From Bacillota bacterium (GTDB lineage: Bacteria > Bacillota > Clostridia > Acetivibrionales > JANLFN01), in the NCBI GenBank assembly GCA_023421675.1, contig JAEZTC010000002.1:372001-436000 (forward strand): a DNA stretch of 64,000 bases, read 5' to 3'. The number at the start of each line of letters is the position of its first letter. Position 1 is the first letter of the stretch. Of the stretch, positions 27,404-38,610 are shown in pieces. The position numbers and the translations under genes were made by a program. The notes below the pieces were generated by a model. That model saw only the letters and a list, made by a program, of their open reading frames with translations, had not been told where the DNA came from and ran no database searches.

Positions 27404-28259
27404 ATAGATCATACAGATTTTTATCGATGCAGAGCTTTGCTCTCTCGGCAGTCTTTGCATCAGAGTTTAGTGCATTTTCAAGGAATTCTGGATGCTCCTT
27501 AAGGAAGTTTTTCATGGATTCCTTGGGATTATCAATGAATTTTAATATCATTGAATACTGCTCATTGTTTATATGTCCTGAAGTCAAAGCCTGTTCAAAT
27601 AAGCTTTTGTCTACCGAAACCATAGCATAGGATTCAACATTCTTTGATTTCAGAAGTTCTCCTCCGCCTTGCTTTCTGTCAACAACAACAACGCTCCAGA
27701 GTATGTTGCCTCCCAGAGCCTCAATAGCTGGAATCCAGTTACGCTCGTAGCTTGACGCTTCAGTTATGAGGTCTGCAATATGTAGAACCTTTTTATCTTT
27801 TATATCAGTTACCTCTTTTACTTCTCCCATATCTGAAAGATAAGCCTTGTTGTTCTTATAAAGGAATATATGAGGCTTATTCAGCAGTTCAGCAATTATT
27901 GGAGAGAAAAACCAGTCACGCCTTTCACCGCCTGAAATATAATCTATTTCTTCCGGCCCTATTTTCTCTGAAATGAATGCAATCATTTCATTTATAAGTC
28001 CTTTATATATCTCATCATTTTCATAATTGTACCTCAAAAGCTTGGACAAAACATATGGGAATTCAAAAATGTTATCCTTTTCAAAATCTATTATTCTAAG
28101 TAGTTCAACAGCTTTTTTCTCACTTCCGTATAAAAAATGTGTGTTAATATAATAAGGTCCTATTGTTCCGGAAGTGTACCAAAATGGTTTGTTTTCAGGG
28201 CATACTCTGACTGCTTCGGTCTTAAAAAGCCATGATACAAGTTTTTCTTCTCTGGTCAT
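27402..28259 (-). CDS. Orotate phosphoribosyltransferase-like protein
   Basis: A 285-residue protein of the PRPP-dependent transferase family, longer than PyrE (about 200). FWYTSGTIGPYYIN near residue 27 resembles the PyrE N-terminal orotate region. VLHIADLITEASSY (about 165-178) sits where PyrE has its PRPP loop (ED-V-T-T-GGS); its acidic and glycine residues are partly changed. No other pyrE is visible in an otherwise complete pyrimidine operon, so it may be a divergent PyrE; loss of activity is also possible. Start: ATG at 28259, overlapping the phosphatase stop (ATGA). A helical tail (about 225-285) is extra. Confidence 0.65.
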   Translation of the reverse strand: MTREEKLVSWLFKTEAVRVCPENKPFWYTSGTIGPYYINTHFLYGSEKKAVELLRIIDFEKDNIFEFPYVLSKLLRYNYENDEIYKGLINEMIAFISEKIGPEEIDYISGGERRDWFFSPIIAELLNKPHIFLYKNNKAYLSDMGEVKEVTDIKDKKVLHIADLITEASSYERNWIPAIEALGGNILWSVVVVDRKQGGGELLKSKNVESYAMVSVDKSLFEQALTSGHINNEQYSMILKFIDNPKESMKNFLKEHPEFLENALNSDAKTAERAKLCIDKNLYDL

Positions 28260-28954
28260 CAATGTTTTCCCTCACTAGTTCTTTCTTTTAAATTCTTCAT
28301 GTATTCTTCCCACCACTCCTGGTTTTCAAGTGTGCTTAACTCCTTACCCAGGTGTGAGGAATCTCCTGCTCTTATTATATTGAATTTTCCATATTCGTAA
28401 TCCATAACTGTTATCGCTGTGTTGTCATACCATGGTGTATTTATCATTTCATCAAGAGGACATGCCATAAAGTAGCACATGAGAGCCCTCAATGCAGTTC
28501 CGTGTGTTACAATGCAAATATTTTTGCCCTTGTTTTGAGCAATTATATGTTCAACTTCTTCTATAAGTCGCTTCTGGAATTCAGCCATAGATTCGCCGTT
28601 AGGCATCTGATGAAGGTGAGGCTTTTTCTCCCATGTTTCATATGCTTCAGGCCACTTGTCTGGAAGCACCTCCCAACTCTGGCGTTCCCAGTCACCACCG
28701 TTAATTTCCTTAAGCTTGTCTGTTCTTATAATGGGCAGATTTTTAATATCCGCAATATATTGTGCAGTCTGCAGTGTACGTTTAAGACTGCTGGAATACA
28801 ATATATCAATAGGTGTATCCTTAAGGCTTTTGGCAGCTCTCTTAGCCTGTTTGTGGCCTTTTTCAGTTATATCTCCGTCGGTAAAACCGTGAAACTCGCG
28901 TATCAGGTTTCCTTCTGCTTCTGCGTGTCTGACAAATATAAGCCTAGTCTTCAT
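28259..28954 (-). CDS. Histidine phosphatase family protein
   Basis: A 231-residue member of the phosphoglycerate mutase/histidine phosphatase superfamily. The catalytic RHA motif RHAEAEGN (R9, H10) is the usual RHG variant; the second histidine is in CIVTHGTALR (about 147-156). Substrate cannot be told; relatives include alpha-ribazole and sugar-phosphate phosphatases. It overlaps the OPRT-like gene by one codon (ATGA) and lies 79 bases downstream of pyrD, so it may sit on the pyrimidine transcript. Confidence 0.85.
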   Translation of the reverse strand: MKTRLIFVRHAEAEGNLIREFHGFTDGDITEKGHKQAKRAAKSLKDTPIDILYSSSLKRTLQTAQYIADIKNLPIIRTDKLKEINGGDWERQSWEVLPDKWPEAYETWEKKPHLHQMPNGESMAEFQKRLIEEVEHIIAQNKGKNICIVTHGTALRALMCYFMACPLDEMINTPWYDNTAITVMDYEYGKFNIIRAGDSSHLGKELSTLENQEWWEEYMKNLKERTSEGKH

Positions 28955-29098
28955 AATTTCACCTGCTTAATTCTAATTGTTTATTTTCATACCATTTTAA
29001 TTTAATGCAGGTTATTAATTTTATTCAAAAATGGATGTTCCGCTTTTGAGACCCTGTATTAAACATTCTATTCTTATAATAAAATCGGTAATTAACTC

Positions 29099-30019
29099 TT
29101 ACGAATTAAGTTGCACTTTTCCAATTACATCATATATACTATCATATTTATTCCTTATAAGGTAGCTTTCTATTCCTTGAGCTATGTCAGCACATGCAGT
29201 CGGGTTTACAAAGTTTGCTGTTCCAACCATTACAGCTGATGCTCCTGCAAGCATGAATTCAACCGCATCATCACCGTTTGAAATACCGCCCATGCCTATA
29301 ACAGGTATCTTTACAGCCTGAGAAGTCTCATAAACCATTCTTACAGCAATAGGCTTTACAGCAGGTCCAGATAGACCTCCTACATTGTTTGCCAATATAG
29401 GCCTTTTAGTATTTATATCAATTGCCATTCCTAAAACAGTGTTAATGAGGGAAACTGCATCGGCGCCACTGCTTTCGGCAGCTATTGCAACCTCGGCAAT
29501 GCTTCTTACATTAGGAGTCAGTTTTACAATAAGCGGCTTTTTACAGTATTTCCTGACCTCTGAGGTTATCATAGAAACCCCTTCGGGTGAAACACCGAAG
29601 AGCACACAGCCTTCCTTTACATTCGGGCAGGATACGTTGAGCTCAATTGCATCTATATCAGCATCTGAAAGTATTTCAACCATTCTGCAGTAGTCTTCTA
29701 TGGAATTTCCTGCAACATTTGCAATTATGGCAGTGTTATATTTTCTTAAGAAGGGTATTTCATTTTTTATAAAATAATCCACCCCTGGATTTTGAAGACC
29801 AACACTATTAAGAATTCCGGCTGGAGTTTCAGCAATCCTTGGAGGCTTATTACCCGGTCTTGGTTTAAGTGTCAGGCCTTTGACAGATATTCCGCCAAGC
29901 TTGTTCAAGTCAAAATATTCTGAATACTCCCTGCCGAAGCCAAAGCTTCCGGAAGCGGCTATTACAGGATTTTTCAATTTTAATCCAGCTATATTAACTT
30001 GTGTATTAGTATTACTCAT
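29099..30019 (-). CDS. pyrD: Dihydroorotate dehydrogenase B, catalytic subunit
   Basis: Oxidises dihydroorotate to orotate using FMN, passing electrons through PyrK to NAD. The 306-residue TIM barrel has the type 1B active-site cysteine C131 in LNVSCPNVKEG and the FMN-binding IGMGGI and GASAVMVGTA. It follows pyrK, its partner, after 17 bases. Last of the classical pyr genes in this operon. Confidence 0.96.
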   Translation of the reverse strand: MSNTNTQVNIAGLKLKNPVIAASGSFGFGREYSEYFDLNKLGGISVKGLTLKPRPGNKPPRIAETPAGILNSVGLQNPGVDYFIKNEIPFLRKYNTAIIANVAGNSIEDYCRMVEILSDADIDAIELNVSCPNVKEGCVLFGVSPEGVSMITSEVRKYCKKPLIVKLTPNVRSIAEVAIAAESSGADAVSLINTVLGMAIDINTKRPILANNVGGLSGPAVKPIAVRMVYETSQAVKIPVIGMGGISNGDDAVEFMLAGASAVMVGTANFVNPTACADIAQGIESYLIRNKYDSIYDVIGKVQLNS

Positions 30020-30036
30020 AGAATTAAGCTCCTAAT

Positions 30037-30819
30037 TTAATCGAAAATAACTTCATCGCTCCAGAAAACAGGACCATCCTTGCATACATGGCTGTATTCC
30101 CACTCGTCACCGTATTTTGTCTTACAGGCACATACAAGGCATGCACCGATACCGCAACCCATTCTCTGCTCTAGTGAAACCTGACATTTAATGTTGTTAG
30201 AAGCGGCAATTTCAGAAATCTTCCTGATCATAGGTGTTGGACCGCAGGTGTAAATCACATCGAATTTTGATTCCTGAAGACTATTCTCAAAAGGATTTGT
30301 AACCAATCCTTTTGAGCCATAGCTTCCGTCATCAGTTACTATATATAGCTTGTCTGCCACATATTTGAAAGCATCTTCAAGTACAACAAATTCCTTACTT
30401 CTGAAGCCAAGAAAAGCAGCTTTCAACTCGGCTTTACTTTCTTTAAGCAGAAACAGCAGCGGAAAAATTCCTATTCCGCCGCCAGCTACCGCAATATTTT
30501 TATATTTGTCCGAAAGGTCAAAGGGCTTTCCGAGAGGACCAATAAAATCAACTGTTTCACCGGGTTTCTTTTTGCATAAAAATTCTGTTCCTGATCCCTT
30601 TACCTGGAAAACAATATCAAAAGTTTTTGCTTGCCTGTCAGCACTGCAAATGCTTATAGGTCTTCTTAGAAGAGCATTTAGTCCGTCACAGCACTTAATA
30701 TTTACAAACTGACCCGGCTGCGCATTATCAGCAACATATGGACTATAAATAGTCATAAGATAAATACCGGGTGCAAGTTGTTTCAATTCCTTTACTTCTT
30801 CCTTCAAAACCTTTGCCAT
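30037..30819 (-). CDS. pyrK: Dihydroorotate dehydrogenase B, electron transfer subunit
   Basis: Holds FAD and one [2Fe-2S] cluster and links PyrD to NAD. The 260-residue protein has a ferredoxin-reductase FAD domain (RRPISICS about 53-60), an NAD domain (GGGIGIFPL) and the C-terminal cluster cysteines in GCGIGACLVCACKT plus a fourth in SHVCKD. The start is ATG at 30819, with GGAGGA 5 bases upstream; the frame runs further up without support. It starts 13 bases after the carB stop. Confidence 0.96.
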   Translation of the reverse strand: MAKVLKEEVKELKQLAPGIYLMTIYSPYVADNAQPGQFVNIKCCDGLNALLRRPISICSADRQAKTFDIVFQVKGSGTEFLCKKKPGETVDFIGPLGKPFDLSDKYKNIAVAGGGIGIFPLLFLLKESKAELKAAFLGFRSKEFVVLEDAFKYVADKLYIVTDDGSYGSKGLVTNPFENSLQESKFDVIYTCGPTPMIRKISEIAASNNIKCQVSLEQRMGCGIGACLVCACKTKYGDEWEYSHVCKDGPVFWSDEVIFD

Positions 30820-30832
30820 TATATCCTCCGTA

Positions 30833-33800
30833 TTAGTCAAATACGCTTAAGTTGACTACATCAAGATCTTTAATTTCCTTGCCTAGCTTGAGACATTCGA
30901 TGACAGCTTTAACTGTATCAAGTGAAGTTAAGCATGGTATAGATAATTCAACTGATTTTCTTCTAATTTTAAAGCCGTCTCTTTCAGGTTTTCTGCCTTT
31001 TGTTGCAGTATTAATAACAAGGCTGATTTTACCCGATTGTATGAGGTCAAGAATATTTGGTGCTCCTTCATCAATCTTTTTAACTGCATTGGTGGCAACT
31101 CCGTGCATATTGAGCATGTTTGCGGTTTTACCTGTAGCATAAAGCTCAAAGCCGTATTTTTCGAAGGCTTCGGCAATCTGTAAAAGTTCAGGTTTATCGG
31201 TATCACGTACAGTCATCAGAATTCCACCGCTCTTTTTAGGAAGCTTAATTCCAGATGCTGTAATACCTTTATACAAGGCTTCGGGGAAGGTCTTTGCTAT
31301 TCCAAGTACTTCACCCGTTGATTTCATTTCAGGTCCAAGACTTATATCAACGTCATGGAGCTTTTCAAATGAGAACACCGGAACCTTGACAGCCACATAA
31401 TCTGCTTCAGGATACAAGCCTGTGCCGAAGTTAAAGTCACTCAGCTTTTTACCTGTCATTATCTTTGTAGCCAGATTAACCATTGGTATGCCTGTAACCT
31501 TGCTTATATAAGGCACTGTACGGCTTGAACGTGGGTTAACCTCGATTACATACAGTTGATTATTGTAAAGTACATATTGTATATTTACCAAACCTATTAC
31601 ATGAAGTGCTTTTGCAAGCTTTTCAGTGTAGTCAACTATCTGTCTTTTTACTCTTGCAGGTATGGTTTGTGTCGGATATACCGAAATACTGTCTCCTGAG
31701 TGAACACCAGCTCTTTCAAGGTGTTCCATTATACCTGGTATGAGTATTTCGTCACCGTCGCATATAGCGTCAACTTCTATTTCCTTACCCATCATATATT
31801 TGTCTATGAGTATCGGATGCTCCTGCTTAACACGGTTTATTATCTCCATGAATTCGATAACATCTTTGTCATTGTATGCAATTTCCATTCCCTGCCCGCC
31901 AAGTACGTACGACGGTCTTACAAGTACAGGATACTGAAGCTCATTTGCAGCTTTTATTGCTTCATCAAGAGTAAATACTGTTTTTCCTGCAGGTCTTGGT
32001 ATTCCTACATCTTCAAGTACCTGATCAAATATTTCCCTGTCTTCTGCTGCGTCAACATACTTTGGCTCTGTTCCAAAAATCTTTACACCTATGTCATTAA
32101 GGTGTTTTGTAAGCTTAATAGCCGTTTGTCCGCCAAACTGTACTATCGCACCCTCAGGCTTCTCTGCCTCGATAATGTTTTCTACATCCTCAGGCGTCAA
32201 AGGTTCAAAATAAAGCCTATCGGCAGTGTCAAAGTCAGTACTTACGGTCTCAGGATTGTTATTTGCAATTATAGTTTCATAGCCCTGTTCTCTAAGCGCC
32301 CACACCGAGTGAACCGAACAGTAGTCAAATTCTATTCCCTGGCCTATTCTGATTGGTCCTGAGCCTATTACAAGCACCTTTTTATTGTTTGTCTGTTTTA
32401 CTTCTGAATGCTCGTCATAGGTTGAGTAATAATATGGGGTAACTGCCTCAAATTCTGCTGCGCAGGTATCAACCATCTTGTAAACTGCTGTTATATTAAA
32501 CTCTTTTCTCTTTTTGGTTACTTCATTTTTTTCTGAACCAGTGTATTTTGCAATTATTCTATCGGTAAAGCCCATCTTTTTAGCTTTTCTCAGGGTTTCC
32601 TTATCCAGCTTGTCAAGGGTGAGCGTCTTAAGCTTTTCTTCCATGTTTACAAGAGCCTTGAATTTGCAAAGGAAGAACTCATCAATTTTAGTTATATCAA
32701 AGATTTTTTCAATTGGTACTTCTCTTCTCAGTGCTTCAGCTATTACAAACATTCTTTCATCGTTAACATCACTGAGCTTCTTGATGATTTCATCAGTATC
32801 AAGCTTTTTATAGATGTCCTGCTCAAGCGTGAACAACCCAAGCTCAAGTGAACGTATCGCCTTCATTAATGCAGCTTCAAACGAACTGCTTATAGACATT
32901 ACTTCTCCGGTAGCCTTCATCTGGGTTCCAAGAGTTCTTTTAGCTTTAACGAATTTATCAAAAGGCCACTTTGGTATCTTTACTACCACATAATCCAGAG
33001 TTGGCTCGAAGCATGCGTATGTCTTGCCTGTTACTGCATTCTTTATTTCATCAAGTCCATAGCCTATTGCAATTTTTGTTGCAACCTTTGCTATCGGATA
33101 ACCTGTAGCCTTGGATGCAAGGGCTGATGAACGGCTAACCCTTGGATTAACCTCAATAACTGCATATTCAAAGCTTGTCGGATGAAGTGCATACTGCACG
33201 TTACAGCCGCCTTCAATGCCAAGTGCTGAAATTATTTTTAATGCTGATGACCTCAGCATCTGATATTCCTTGTCTGCAAGCGTCTGTGATGGAGCAACAA
33301 CTATGCTGTCACCAGTGTGAACACCAACAGGATCAATGTTTTCCATGTTACATACAGTAATAACGTTTCCTTTTCCGTCACGCATTACCTCGTACTCGAT
33401 TTCCTTCCAGCCTGAAATACACTTTTCTATAAGCACCTGTGTAACCCTGCTGAGACGTAAGCCGTTTTCACTGATTTCACGAAGCTCTGCCTCATTGTAT
33501 ACAATACCGCCGCCTGTACCGCCAAGAGTATATGCTGGCCTAACAATTACAGGGTATTCAATTTCTTCAGCAAAATCTACTGCATCCTGTACAGTTGTTA
33601 CAACCTTGCTGGCTATACAGGGTTCTCCTATTCTTTCCATTGTGTCCTTGAATTCCTGCCTGTCTTCAGCCATTTTGATAGCTTCAGTTGCAGTACCAAG
33701 CAGTTTAACCCCGTTTTCCTTAAGGAAGCCTGATTCCGCAAGCTCCATTGCAAGATTAAGCCCAGTCTGACCGCCGAGCGTTGGCAATATGCTGTCGGGC

Positions 33801-34045
33801 TTCTCTTTCATGATAATGTTTTTTACAACTTCCGCATTAAGCGGTTCTATATAAACCTTGTCGGCTATATTCGTATCAGTCATGATTGTTGCAGGGTTGC
33901 TGTTTATAAGCACAACCTCAATTCCGTCATCCTTCAAAGCCTGGCACGCCTGTGTACCTGCATAATCGAATTCTGCAGCCTGACCGATTATTATCGGACC
34001 CGAACCTATAACCAGAACTTTCTTTACATCCTCACGTCTAGGCAT
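30833..34045 (-). CDS. carB: Carbamoyl-phosphate synthase large subunit
   Basis: Makes carbamoyl phosphate from bicarbonate, ammonia (from CarA) and two ATP. The 1070-residue protein is the full-length type: two homologous ATP-grasp halves (1-400 and 550-930, each with GSGPI-IGQ at the start and ENPR/VNPRSSR), an oligomerisation domain between, and a C-terminal MGS-like allosteric domain (about 935-1070), the site of UMP or ornithine control in relatives. It overlaps carA by 8 bases. Confidence 0.98.
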   Translation of the reverse strand: MPRREDVKKVLVIGSGPIIIGQAAEFDYAGTQACQALKDDGIEVVLINSNPATIMTDTNIADKVYIEPLNAEVVKNIIMKEKPDSILPTLGGQTGLNLAMELAESGFLKENGVKLLGTATEAIKMAEDRQEFKDTMERIGEPCIASKVVTTVQDAVDFAEEIEYPVIVRPAYTLGGTGGGIVYNEAELREISENGLRLSRVTQVLIEKCISGWKEIEYEVMRDGKGNVITVCNMENIDPVGVHTGDSIVVAPSQTLADKEYQMLRSSALKIISALGIEGGCNVQYALHPTSFEYAVIEVNPRVSRSSALASKATGYPIAKVATKIAIGYGLDEIKNAVTGKTYACFEPTLDYVVVKIPKWPFDKFVKAKRTLGTQMKATGEVMSISSSFEAALMKAIRSLELGLFTLEQDIYKKLDTDEIIKKLSDVNDERMFVIAEALRREVPIEKIFDITKIDEFFLCKFKALVNMEEKLKTLTLDKLDKETLRKAKKMGFTDRIIAKYTGSEKNEVTKKRKEFNITAVYKMVDTCAAEFEAVTPYYYSTYDEHSEVKQTNNKKVLVIGSGPIRIGQGIEFDYCSVHSVWALREQGYETIIANNNPETVSTDFDTADRLYFEPLTPEDVENIIEAEKPEGAIVQFGGQTAIKLTKHLNDIGVKIFGTEPKYVDAAEDREIFDQVLEDVGIPRPAGKTVFTLDEAIKAANELQYPVLVRPSYVLGGQGMEIAYNDKDVIEFMEIINRVKQEHPILIDKYMMGKEIEVDAICDGDEILIPGIMEHLERAGVHSGDSISVYPTQTIPARVKRQIVDYTEKLAKALHVIGLVNIQYVLYNNQLYVIEVNPRSSRTVPYISKVTGIPMVNLATKIMTGKKLSDFNFGTGLYPEADYVAVKVPVFSFEKLHDVDISLGPEMKSTGEVLGIAKTFPEALYKGITASGIKLPKKSGGILMTVRDTDKPELLQIAEAFEKYGFELYATGKTANMLNMHGVATNAVKKIDEGAPNILDLIQSGKISLVINTATKGRKPERDGFKIRRKSVELSIPCLTSLDTVKAVIECLKLGKEIKDLDVVNLSVFD

Positions 34046-35120
34046 TTTTTAACCTCCAATTTTTCATCATATCCATAAATTCATCAAAAAGGTACGCTGT
34101 GTCCTTTGGTCCTGGTGAAGCTTCAGGATGGAACTGCACAGTGAACAGAGGCATATCAAGGTATTTGATTCCTTCTATTGTACCGTCATTCATATTCCTG
34201 TGGCTTACCTCCATACGGCTCTTGTCAAGCGTATCCTCAATTATGGTGTATCCATGGTTTTGTGAAGTAATATATGTCATATCTTTCTTTAAATCTTTAA
34301 CGGGGTGGTTGCAGCCTCTGTGTCCATACTTGAGCTTTTCGGTATCAGCACCGTTAGCAAGTGCTGTAAGCTGATGTCCTAGGCAAATTCCGAAAACTGG
34401 TCTTTTCCCTATAAGCTGCTTTAATGTATTTATTTCTTCAATACAGTCCTTTGGATCTCCAGGTCCGTTTGAAAGCATTATTCCATCAGGATTATACTTC
34501 AATATTTCTTCTGCCTTCGTCCATGATGGGAATACATAAACATCGCAGTCTCGCTTAAGCAGCGATCTTACAATGTTCTGTTTTATTCCATAGTCAAGCA
34601 GGCAAACCTTGTAACCCTTTCCTTCATAGTGCTTAACCTCTTTTGTAGTTACTGCATGAACAGGGTCTTTTATTTCATAAGCTTTTATCTTCTCACTGAC
34701 CTTATTGAAGTCAAAGTTTTCATCTGTAGAAATAACACCCTTCATTGTTCCCTTATCGCGTAATATCCTTGTTAGGGCCCTTGTATCAATGCCTTCAAGT
34801 CCAATGATGTTATTTCTTTTCAAATATTCATTCAAAGTTTCCATTGACCTCCAGTTGCTTGGAGTCCGGCAAACCTCGCGCACAATAAAACCTCTTACCT
34901 GGGGGTGTGATGATTCTATGTCTTCCATGTTTATTCCGTAATTCCCTATAAGAGGATATGTCATCGTTACAATCTGACCACAGTATGATGGATCGGTCAA
35001 AACCTCCTGATATCCAGTCATTCCTGTATTAAAAACGATTTCACCTATTATTTCACCCTCAGTTCCAAAACTTTCGCCGTAAAACATTGTTCCGTCTTCA
35101 AGTGCAAGTACCGCTCTCAT
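34038..35120 (-). CDS. carA: Carbamoyl-phosphate synthase small subunit
   Basis: Glutamine amidotransferase that supplies ammonia to CarB. The 360-residue protein has an N-terminal CPSase_sm domain (about 1-135) and a class I GATase domain with the nucleophile in FGICLGHQL (about C245) and the catalytic histidine in [10 protein letters not shown] (about H332). It follows pyrF after a repeat island of about 256 bases and overlaps carB. Only one carAB pair is in the window, placed in the pyr operon. Confidence 0.97.
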   Translation of the reverse strand: MRAVLALEDGTMFYGESFGTEGEIIGEIVFNTGMTGYQEVLTDPSYCGQIVTMTYPLIGNYGINMEDIESSHPQVRGFIVREVCRTPSNWRSMETLNEYLKRNNIIGLEGIDTRALTRILRDKGTMKGVISTDENFDFNKVSEKIKAYEIKDPVHAVTTKEVKHYEGKGYKVCLLDYGIKQNIVRSLLKRDCDVYVFPSWTKAEEILKYNPDGIMLSNGPGDPKDCIEEINTLKQLIGKRPVFGICLGHQLTALANGADTEKLKYGHRGCNHPVKDLKKDMTYITSQNHGYTIIEDTLDKSRMEVSHRNMNDGTIEGIKYLDMPLFTVQFHPEASPGPKDTAYLFDEFMDMMKNWRLKNA

Positions 35121-35395
35121 TTAATCACCCCAAAGTTTATATTAATTGAGAATTTATAATTGAGAATTGAGAATTATTAAAAGCTTAATTTCAATTCAAT
35201 TATTTAATTCTCAATTTCGTTTATTATTGATTCAAACTACTTTATCATTGCTTCTCTTGCATTTTTAATTTTCAATTGCCTTTATCTCTTTTCATTTCAT
35301 TCTCAATTTTCAATTCTCAATTCTCAATTGCCTTTATCTCTTTCATTCTCAATTCTCAATTTTCAATTCTCAATTTTCAATTCTCAATTGCACTT
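35121..35395. repeat. Heptamer repeat island between pyrF and carA
   Basis: TTGAGAA units read on the plus strand at about 35145-35176, then on the minus strand at about 35190-35217 and 35268-35395. Two copies of the TTGCCTTT spacer (35276-35283 and 35328-35335) are each followed by a similar ATCTCTTTC stretch, giving a higher-order unit of about 50 bases. The array runs into the last codons of pyrF. The layout mirrors the mutS-ylbF island. Confidence 0.8.
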
Positions 35396-36312
35396 ACTAT
35401 CTCGTCCCTCATCCTTATAGCCTCTGCTCTGGCGGCTTCTGCGAAGGAGTTTTCGTCATACTTTGTATTCCATTTATCTGATTTGTAAGCGCACATTACG
35501 CTTCGTGATGCATTCACTATTGCACCAAGTCCGTCCTTGTTGAAGGAAGCTGCCGCATCCTTTGCTGTTCCGCCCTGTGCTCCATATCCAGGCACAAGTA
35601 TATATGCATTTTTCATTATTTCTCTTAAAACCTTTGCCTGTTCAGGATATGTTGCCCCAACAACCGCACCAACGCTGCTGTAGCCATATTTACCTTTTAC
35701 AGTTTCTCCCCATTCAGCTACATACTCTGCAACTGTCTCATATATGGCTTTCCCGCTTTCTGTCTTTAGGTCCTGAAGCTGCCCAGATGAAGGGTTTGAG
35801 GTTTTAACCAGTACAAAGATTCCTTTGTCATTATTTGCGCAGTCATCTATAAAAGGCTTGATTCCATCTATCCCAAGGTATGGGTTGACTGTAAGCGCAT
35901 CTGCATCAAAGGCTTTATGCTTTTCCTTTTCAATAGGGGTATTACCCAAATATGCTGCAGAATAAGCCTGTGCAGTACTTCCTATGTCGTTTCTCTTCCC
36001 GTCAGCTATTACCAAAAGTCCTTTTTTCTTAGCATATTTTACAGTTTCATCAAAAGCTTTAATTCCTTCTATTCCATACATTTCATAATATGCGAGCTGA
36101 GGTTTTACTGCAGGAACTATGTCGCAAATTGCATCTATCAGCCTTGTATTGAATTCAATAATGGCTTGTGCTGCACCTTCGAAGGTTGCGCCGAATTCGT
36201 TGAAAAAGCTGTCTTTTATATAACCTGGCACATACTCGATCTTTGGATCCAAGCCTATAACCGAAGGATTGTTTTTCTTTTTTATTTCGTCTATCAGTCT
36301 ATCAATATACAT
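35377..36312 (-). CDS. pyrF: Orotidine 5'-phosphate decarboxylase (type 2)
   Basis: Decarboxylates OMP to UMP, the last pyrimidine step. The 311-residue enzyme belongs to the larger subfamily 2. The catalytic region DGKRNDIGSTAQAY (about 99-112) holds the Lys-Asp pair, and PGYGAQGG (about 243-250) is the phosphate loop. The final residues (AIEN) are encoded by the start of the heptamer array, a sign that the repeat has spread into or shaped the gene end. It follows pyrC after 16 bases. Confidence 0.96.
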   Translation of the reverse strand: MYIDRLIDEIKKKNNPSVIGLDPKIEYVPGYIKDSFFNEFGATFEGAAQAIIEFNTRLIDAICDIVPAVKPQLAYYEMYGIEGIKAFDETVKYAKKKGLLVIADGKRNDIGSTAQAYSAAYLGNTPIEKEKHKAFDADALTVNPYLGIDGIKPFIDDCANNDKGIFVLVKTSNPSSGQLQDLKTESGKAIYETVAEYVAEWGETVKGKYGYSSVGAVVGATYPEQAKVLREIMKNAYILVPGYGAQGGTAKDAAASFNKDGLGAIVNASRSVMCAYKSDKWNTKYDENSFAEAARAEAIRMRDEIVSAIEN

Positions 36313-36328
36313 TCCTTAACCTCCATGA

Positions 36329-37618
36329 CTATTTTACAAGTATTTTTTCCCTTAACACCGGTTCACCGTCAACTATTGTATAGTAAACCTTTCCATAAAG
36401 CTTCATCCCGTCAAATGGAGAGTTTTTACTCTTGGATTGGAATTTTTCGACTTCTACCGTGTATTCTTCATCAAGGTCTACAATTGTGATATCTGCAGCC
36501 TTACCTATATCTATAGTACCTTTGCTTAAGCCAAGCATTTTCGAAGGGTTAAGGCTCATTTTTCTGACAAGCTCATCCAGAGTTATTACACCAGTCTTTA
36601 CAAGGTTGGTATAAGCAAGTGAGAAGGCTGTTTCAAAGCCTACAATACCACTTAGGGCTATACTGAACTCAACATTTTTTTCATCTATGTGGTGAGGCGC
36701 ATGGTCTGTTGCAATTATATCTATAGTTCCATCTGCAAGCCCTGCCTTAATTGCTTCTACATCTTTATCTGTTCTGAGCGGAGGGTTTACTTTAGCATTT
36801 GTATTAAAGCCTTCGCATGCCTTCTCTGTAAGTGAAAAGTAATGCGGACAAGTTTCTGCAGTTACCTTTACCCCTCTCTTTTTTGCAAGCCTTATTATAT
36901 CTACTGATGCTTCAGTACTTACATGTGCAATGTGAATACTTGTCTGAAGGTATTCTGTAAGAAGTACTTCCCTTGCTATAGCGGCAGATTCAGCAACAGT
37001 CGGTATTCCTTTAAGTCCGAGTAAGGTTGAAGTGACACCTTCATTCATTGCTCCTTCATCTGAAAGTTCCAGGTCCTCACTGTGTGAAATAACCATCGTG
37101 TCAAACATTGAAGCATACTGAAGTGCCTTTTTCATTAAAGAAGCATTTTTAACTGGTTTTCCGTCATCTGATATTGCAACAACCCCGGCAAACTTAAGCT
37201 CTCCAATCTCTGAAAGCTCTTCACCTTTTTGACCTTTGGAAATTGCTCCGATTGGATAAACGTTTACTATAGCTTCCTGTTTTGCCTTACTTAAGATGTA
37301 TTTAACAACAGTTTGATTATCTATAACGGGGTTTGTATTTGGCATACAGGCTATTGCAGTAAAACCGCCAACTGCCGCACTTCTTGAACCGCTTTCTATA
37401 TCTTCCTTGTATTCAAAACCTGGATCTCTTAAGTGACAGTGTGCGTCAACAAGACCTGGTATAACATACTTACCCTTGGCTTCAATTACATCACCAACTG
37501 TAAGTTCAAGGTTTTCACCTATTTCTGTTATAATTCCTTCTTCTATTATTATATCAAGTATACAGTCTTTGCCTGTATGTGGATCTACAACATGTCCGCC
37601 TTTAATCAATGTTTTCAT
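36329..37618 (-). CDS. pyrC: Dihydroorotase
   Basis: Zinc amidohydrolase that closes carbamoyl aspartate to dihydroorotate. The 429-residue class I enzyme has the metal motif [10 protein letters not shown] (H60, H62) and further histidines in VISHSEDL and IAHVSTEAS; the catalytic aspartate is in IATDHAPHH (about 303-311). It overlaps the end of pyrB by 17 bases, consistent with the two proteins being made together. Confidence 0.97.
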   Translation of the reverse strand: MKTLIKGGHVVDPHTGKDCILDIIIEEGIITEIGENLELTVGDVIEAKGKYVIPGLVDAHCHLRDPGFEYKEDIESGSRSAAVGGFTAIACMPNTNPVIDNQTVVKYILSKAKQEAIVNVYPIGAISKGQKGEELSEIGELKFAGVVAISDDGKPVKNASLMKKALQYASMFDTMVISHSEDLELSDEGAMNEGVTSTLLGLKGIPTVAESAAIAREVLLTEYLQTSIHIAHVSTEASVDIIRLAKKRGVKVTAETCPHYFSLTEKACEGFNTNAKVNPPLRTDKDVEAIKAGLADGTIDIIATDHAPHHIDEKNVEFSIALSGIVGFETAFSLAYTNLVKTGVITLDELVRKMSLNPSKMLGLSKGTIDIGKAADITIVDLDEEYTVEVEKFQSKSKNSPFDGMKLYGKVYYTIVDGEPVLREKILVK

Positions 37619-38540
37619 TTATACCCCTCCTTGTCAAAAGATACAGCAGTGCCATTCTTACCGCTACACCGTTTGTTACCTGTTCATTTATAAAGGACTG
37701 GTCGCAGTCCATAACAGAGGACGAAAGTTCTACTCCTCTGTTTACAGGTCCCGGGTGAAGAAGAAGTGCATCTTCTTTGGCAAGCTTCATTCGTTTTTCA
37801 TCAATCCCGAAGAATCTTGAGTATTCTCTTATTGTCGGGAATAACCCTTTTTTCTGCCTTTCAAGCTGTATTCTAAGACCCATTACAACATCAGCATCTA
37901 TAAGTGCTTCCTGTACTGTATTGAAAACCTTTACTCCAGTCTCTTCAATTCCAGGAGGTATCAAAGTTGCCGGGCCTGCTACACTTACCTCTGCACCAAG
38001 CTTTGTCATTCCGTATATATTGCTTCTTGCAACACGGCTGTGGTATATATCCCCGACTATTGCTACTTTAAGACCCTTCAGACTGCCCTTTTTATCTATA
38101 ATAGTGAACATATCAAGCAAAGCCTGCGTTGGATGTTCATTCATTCCATCCCCGGCATTAATAACCGAAGCATTTACATTCCTGGCTAAAAGATGCGGTG
38201 CTCCGGACATAGGGTGTCTTATTATTATTACATCAGTTCCCATAACATCTATAGTCTTTCCTGTGTCAATCAAGGTTTCTCCCTTTGCAACACTGCTTGA
38301 AGATGCTGAAATATTCGCAGCAACTGCTCCCATGTACTTTGATGCGAGCTCAAACGACAGCCTTGTACGGGTACTGTTTTCATAAAACAATGTTGTAATT
38401 GATTTACCCTGAAGGTGAGCTGTCTTTTTGTTATTCGAATTAACTACATACTTCATGGCTTTTGCAGTATCGATTATTTGCAATATTTCTTCTGCTGATA
38501 TGTCTTTCAACCCAAGCAGATCTTTTGATTTTAAACCCAT
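37602..38540 (-). CDS. pyrB: Aspartate carbamoyltransferase catalytic subunit
   Basis: Joins carbamoyl phosphate and aspartate. The 312-residue protein carries the carbamoyl-phosphate signature [14 protein letters not shown] (about 53-66), HPTQALLDM (about 136-144) and [10 protein letters not shown]. No pyrI regulatory subunit is present in the window, as in other Gram-positive operons with PyrR. The upstream region contains a terminator hairpin and a short leader reading frame (see separate entries). GGGGTGG precedes the ATG. Confidence 0.97.
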   Translation of the reverse strand: MGLKSKDLLGLKDISAEEILQIIDTAKAMKYVVNSNNKKTAHLQGKSITTLFYENSTRTRLSFELASKYMGAVAANISASSSSVAKGETLIDTGKTIDVMGTDVIIIRHPMSGAPHLLARNVNASVINAGDGMNEHPTQALLDMFTIIDKKGSLKGLKVAIVGDIYHSRVARSNIYGMTKLGAEVSVAGPATLIPPGIEETGVKVFNTVQEALIDADVVMGLRIQLERQKKGLFPTIREYSRFFGIDEKRMKLAKEDALLLHPGPVNRGVELSSSVMDCDQSFINEQVTNGVAVRMALLYLLTRRGINENID

Positions 38541-38580
38541 GACACCACCCCGAATCCAGTTATTTTTGTTATTTATTACA

Positions 38581-38610
38581 AAAAAAATAGTAAGGATAAT
38601 CCCTACTATT
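38581..38610 (-). terminator. Attenuator-type terminator upstream of pyrB
   Basis: On the minus strand AATAGTAGGGAT pairs with ATCCTTACTATT (38599-38610 with 38586-38597, one G-U pair) and is followed by a run of T (38581-38587). It sits about 41 bases upstream of pyrB, in the middle of the operon, so it must be bypassed for the pyr genes to be expressed. The leader peptide stop codon lies inside its first arm. Confidence 0.8.

Noticed and set aside
31700..32362. 220-codon plus-strand open frame inside carB
   Set aside because: Antisense to highly conserved carB sequence; Tyr/Cys/Phe-rich composition typical of a shadow frame.
35121..35395. CRISPR array
   Set aside because: The units are 7 bases with no unique spacers of 30-40 bases, and no cas genes are present.
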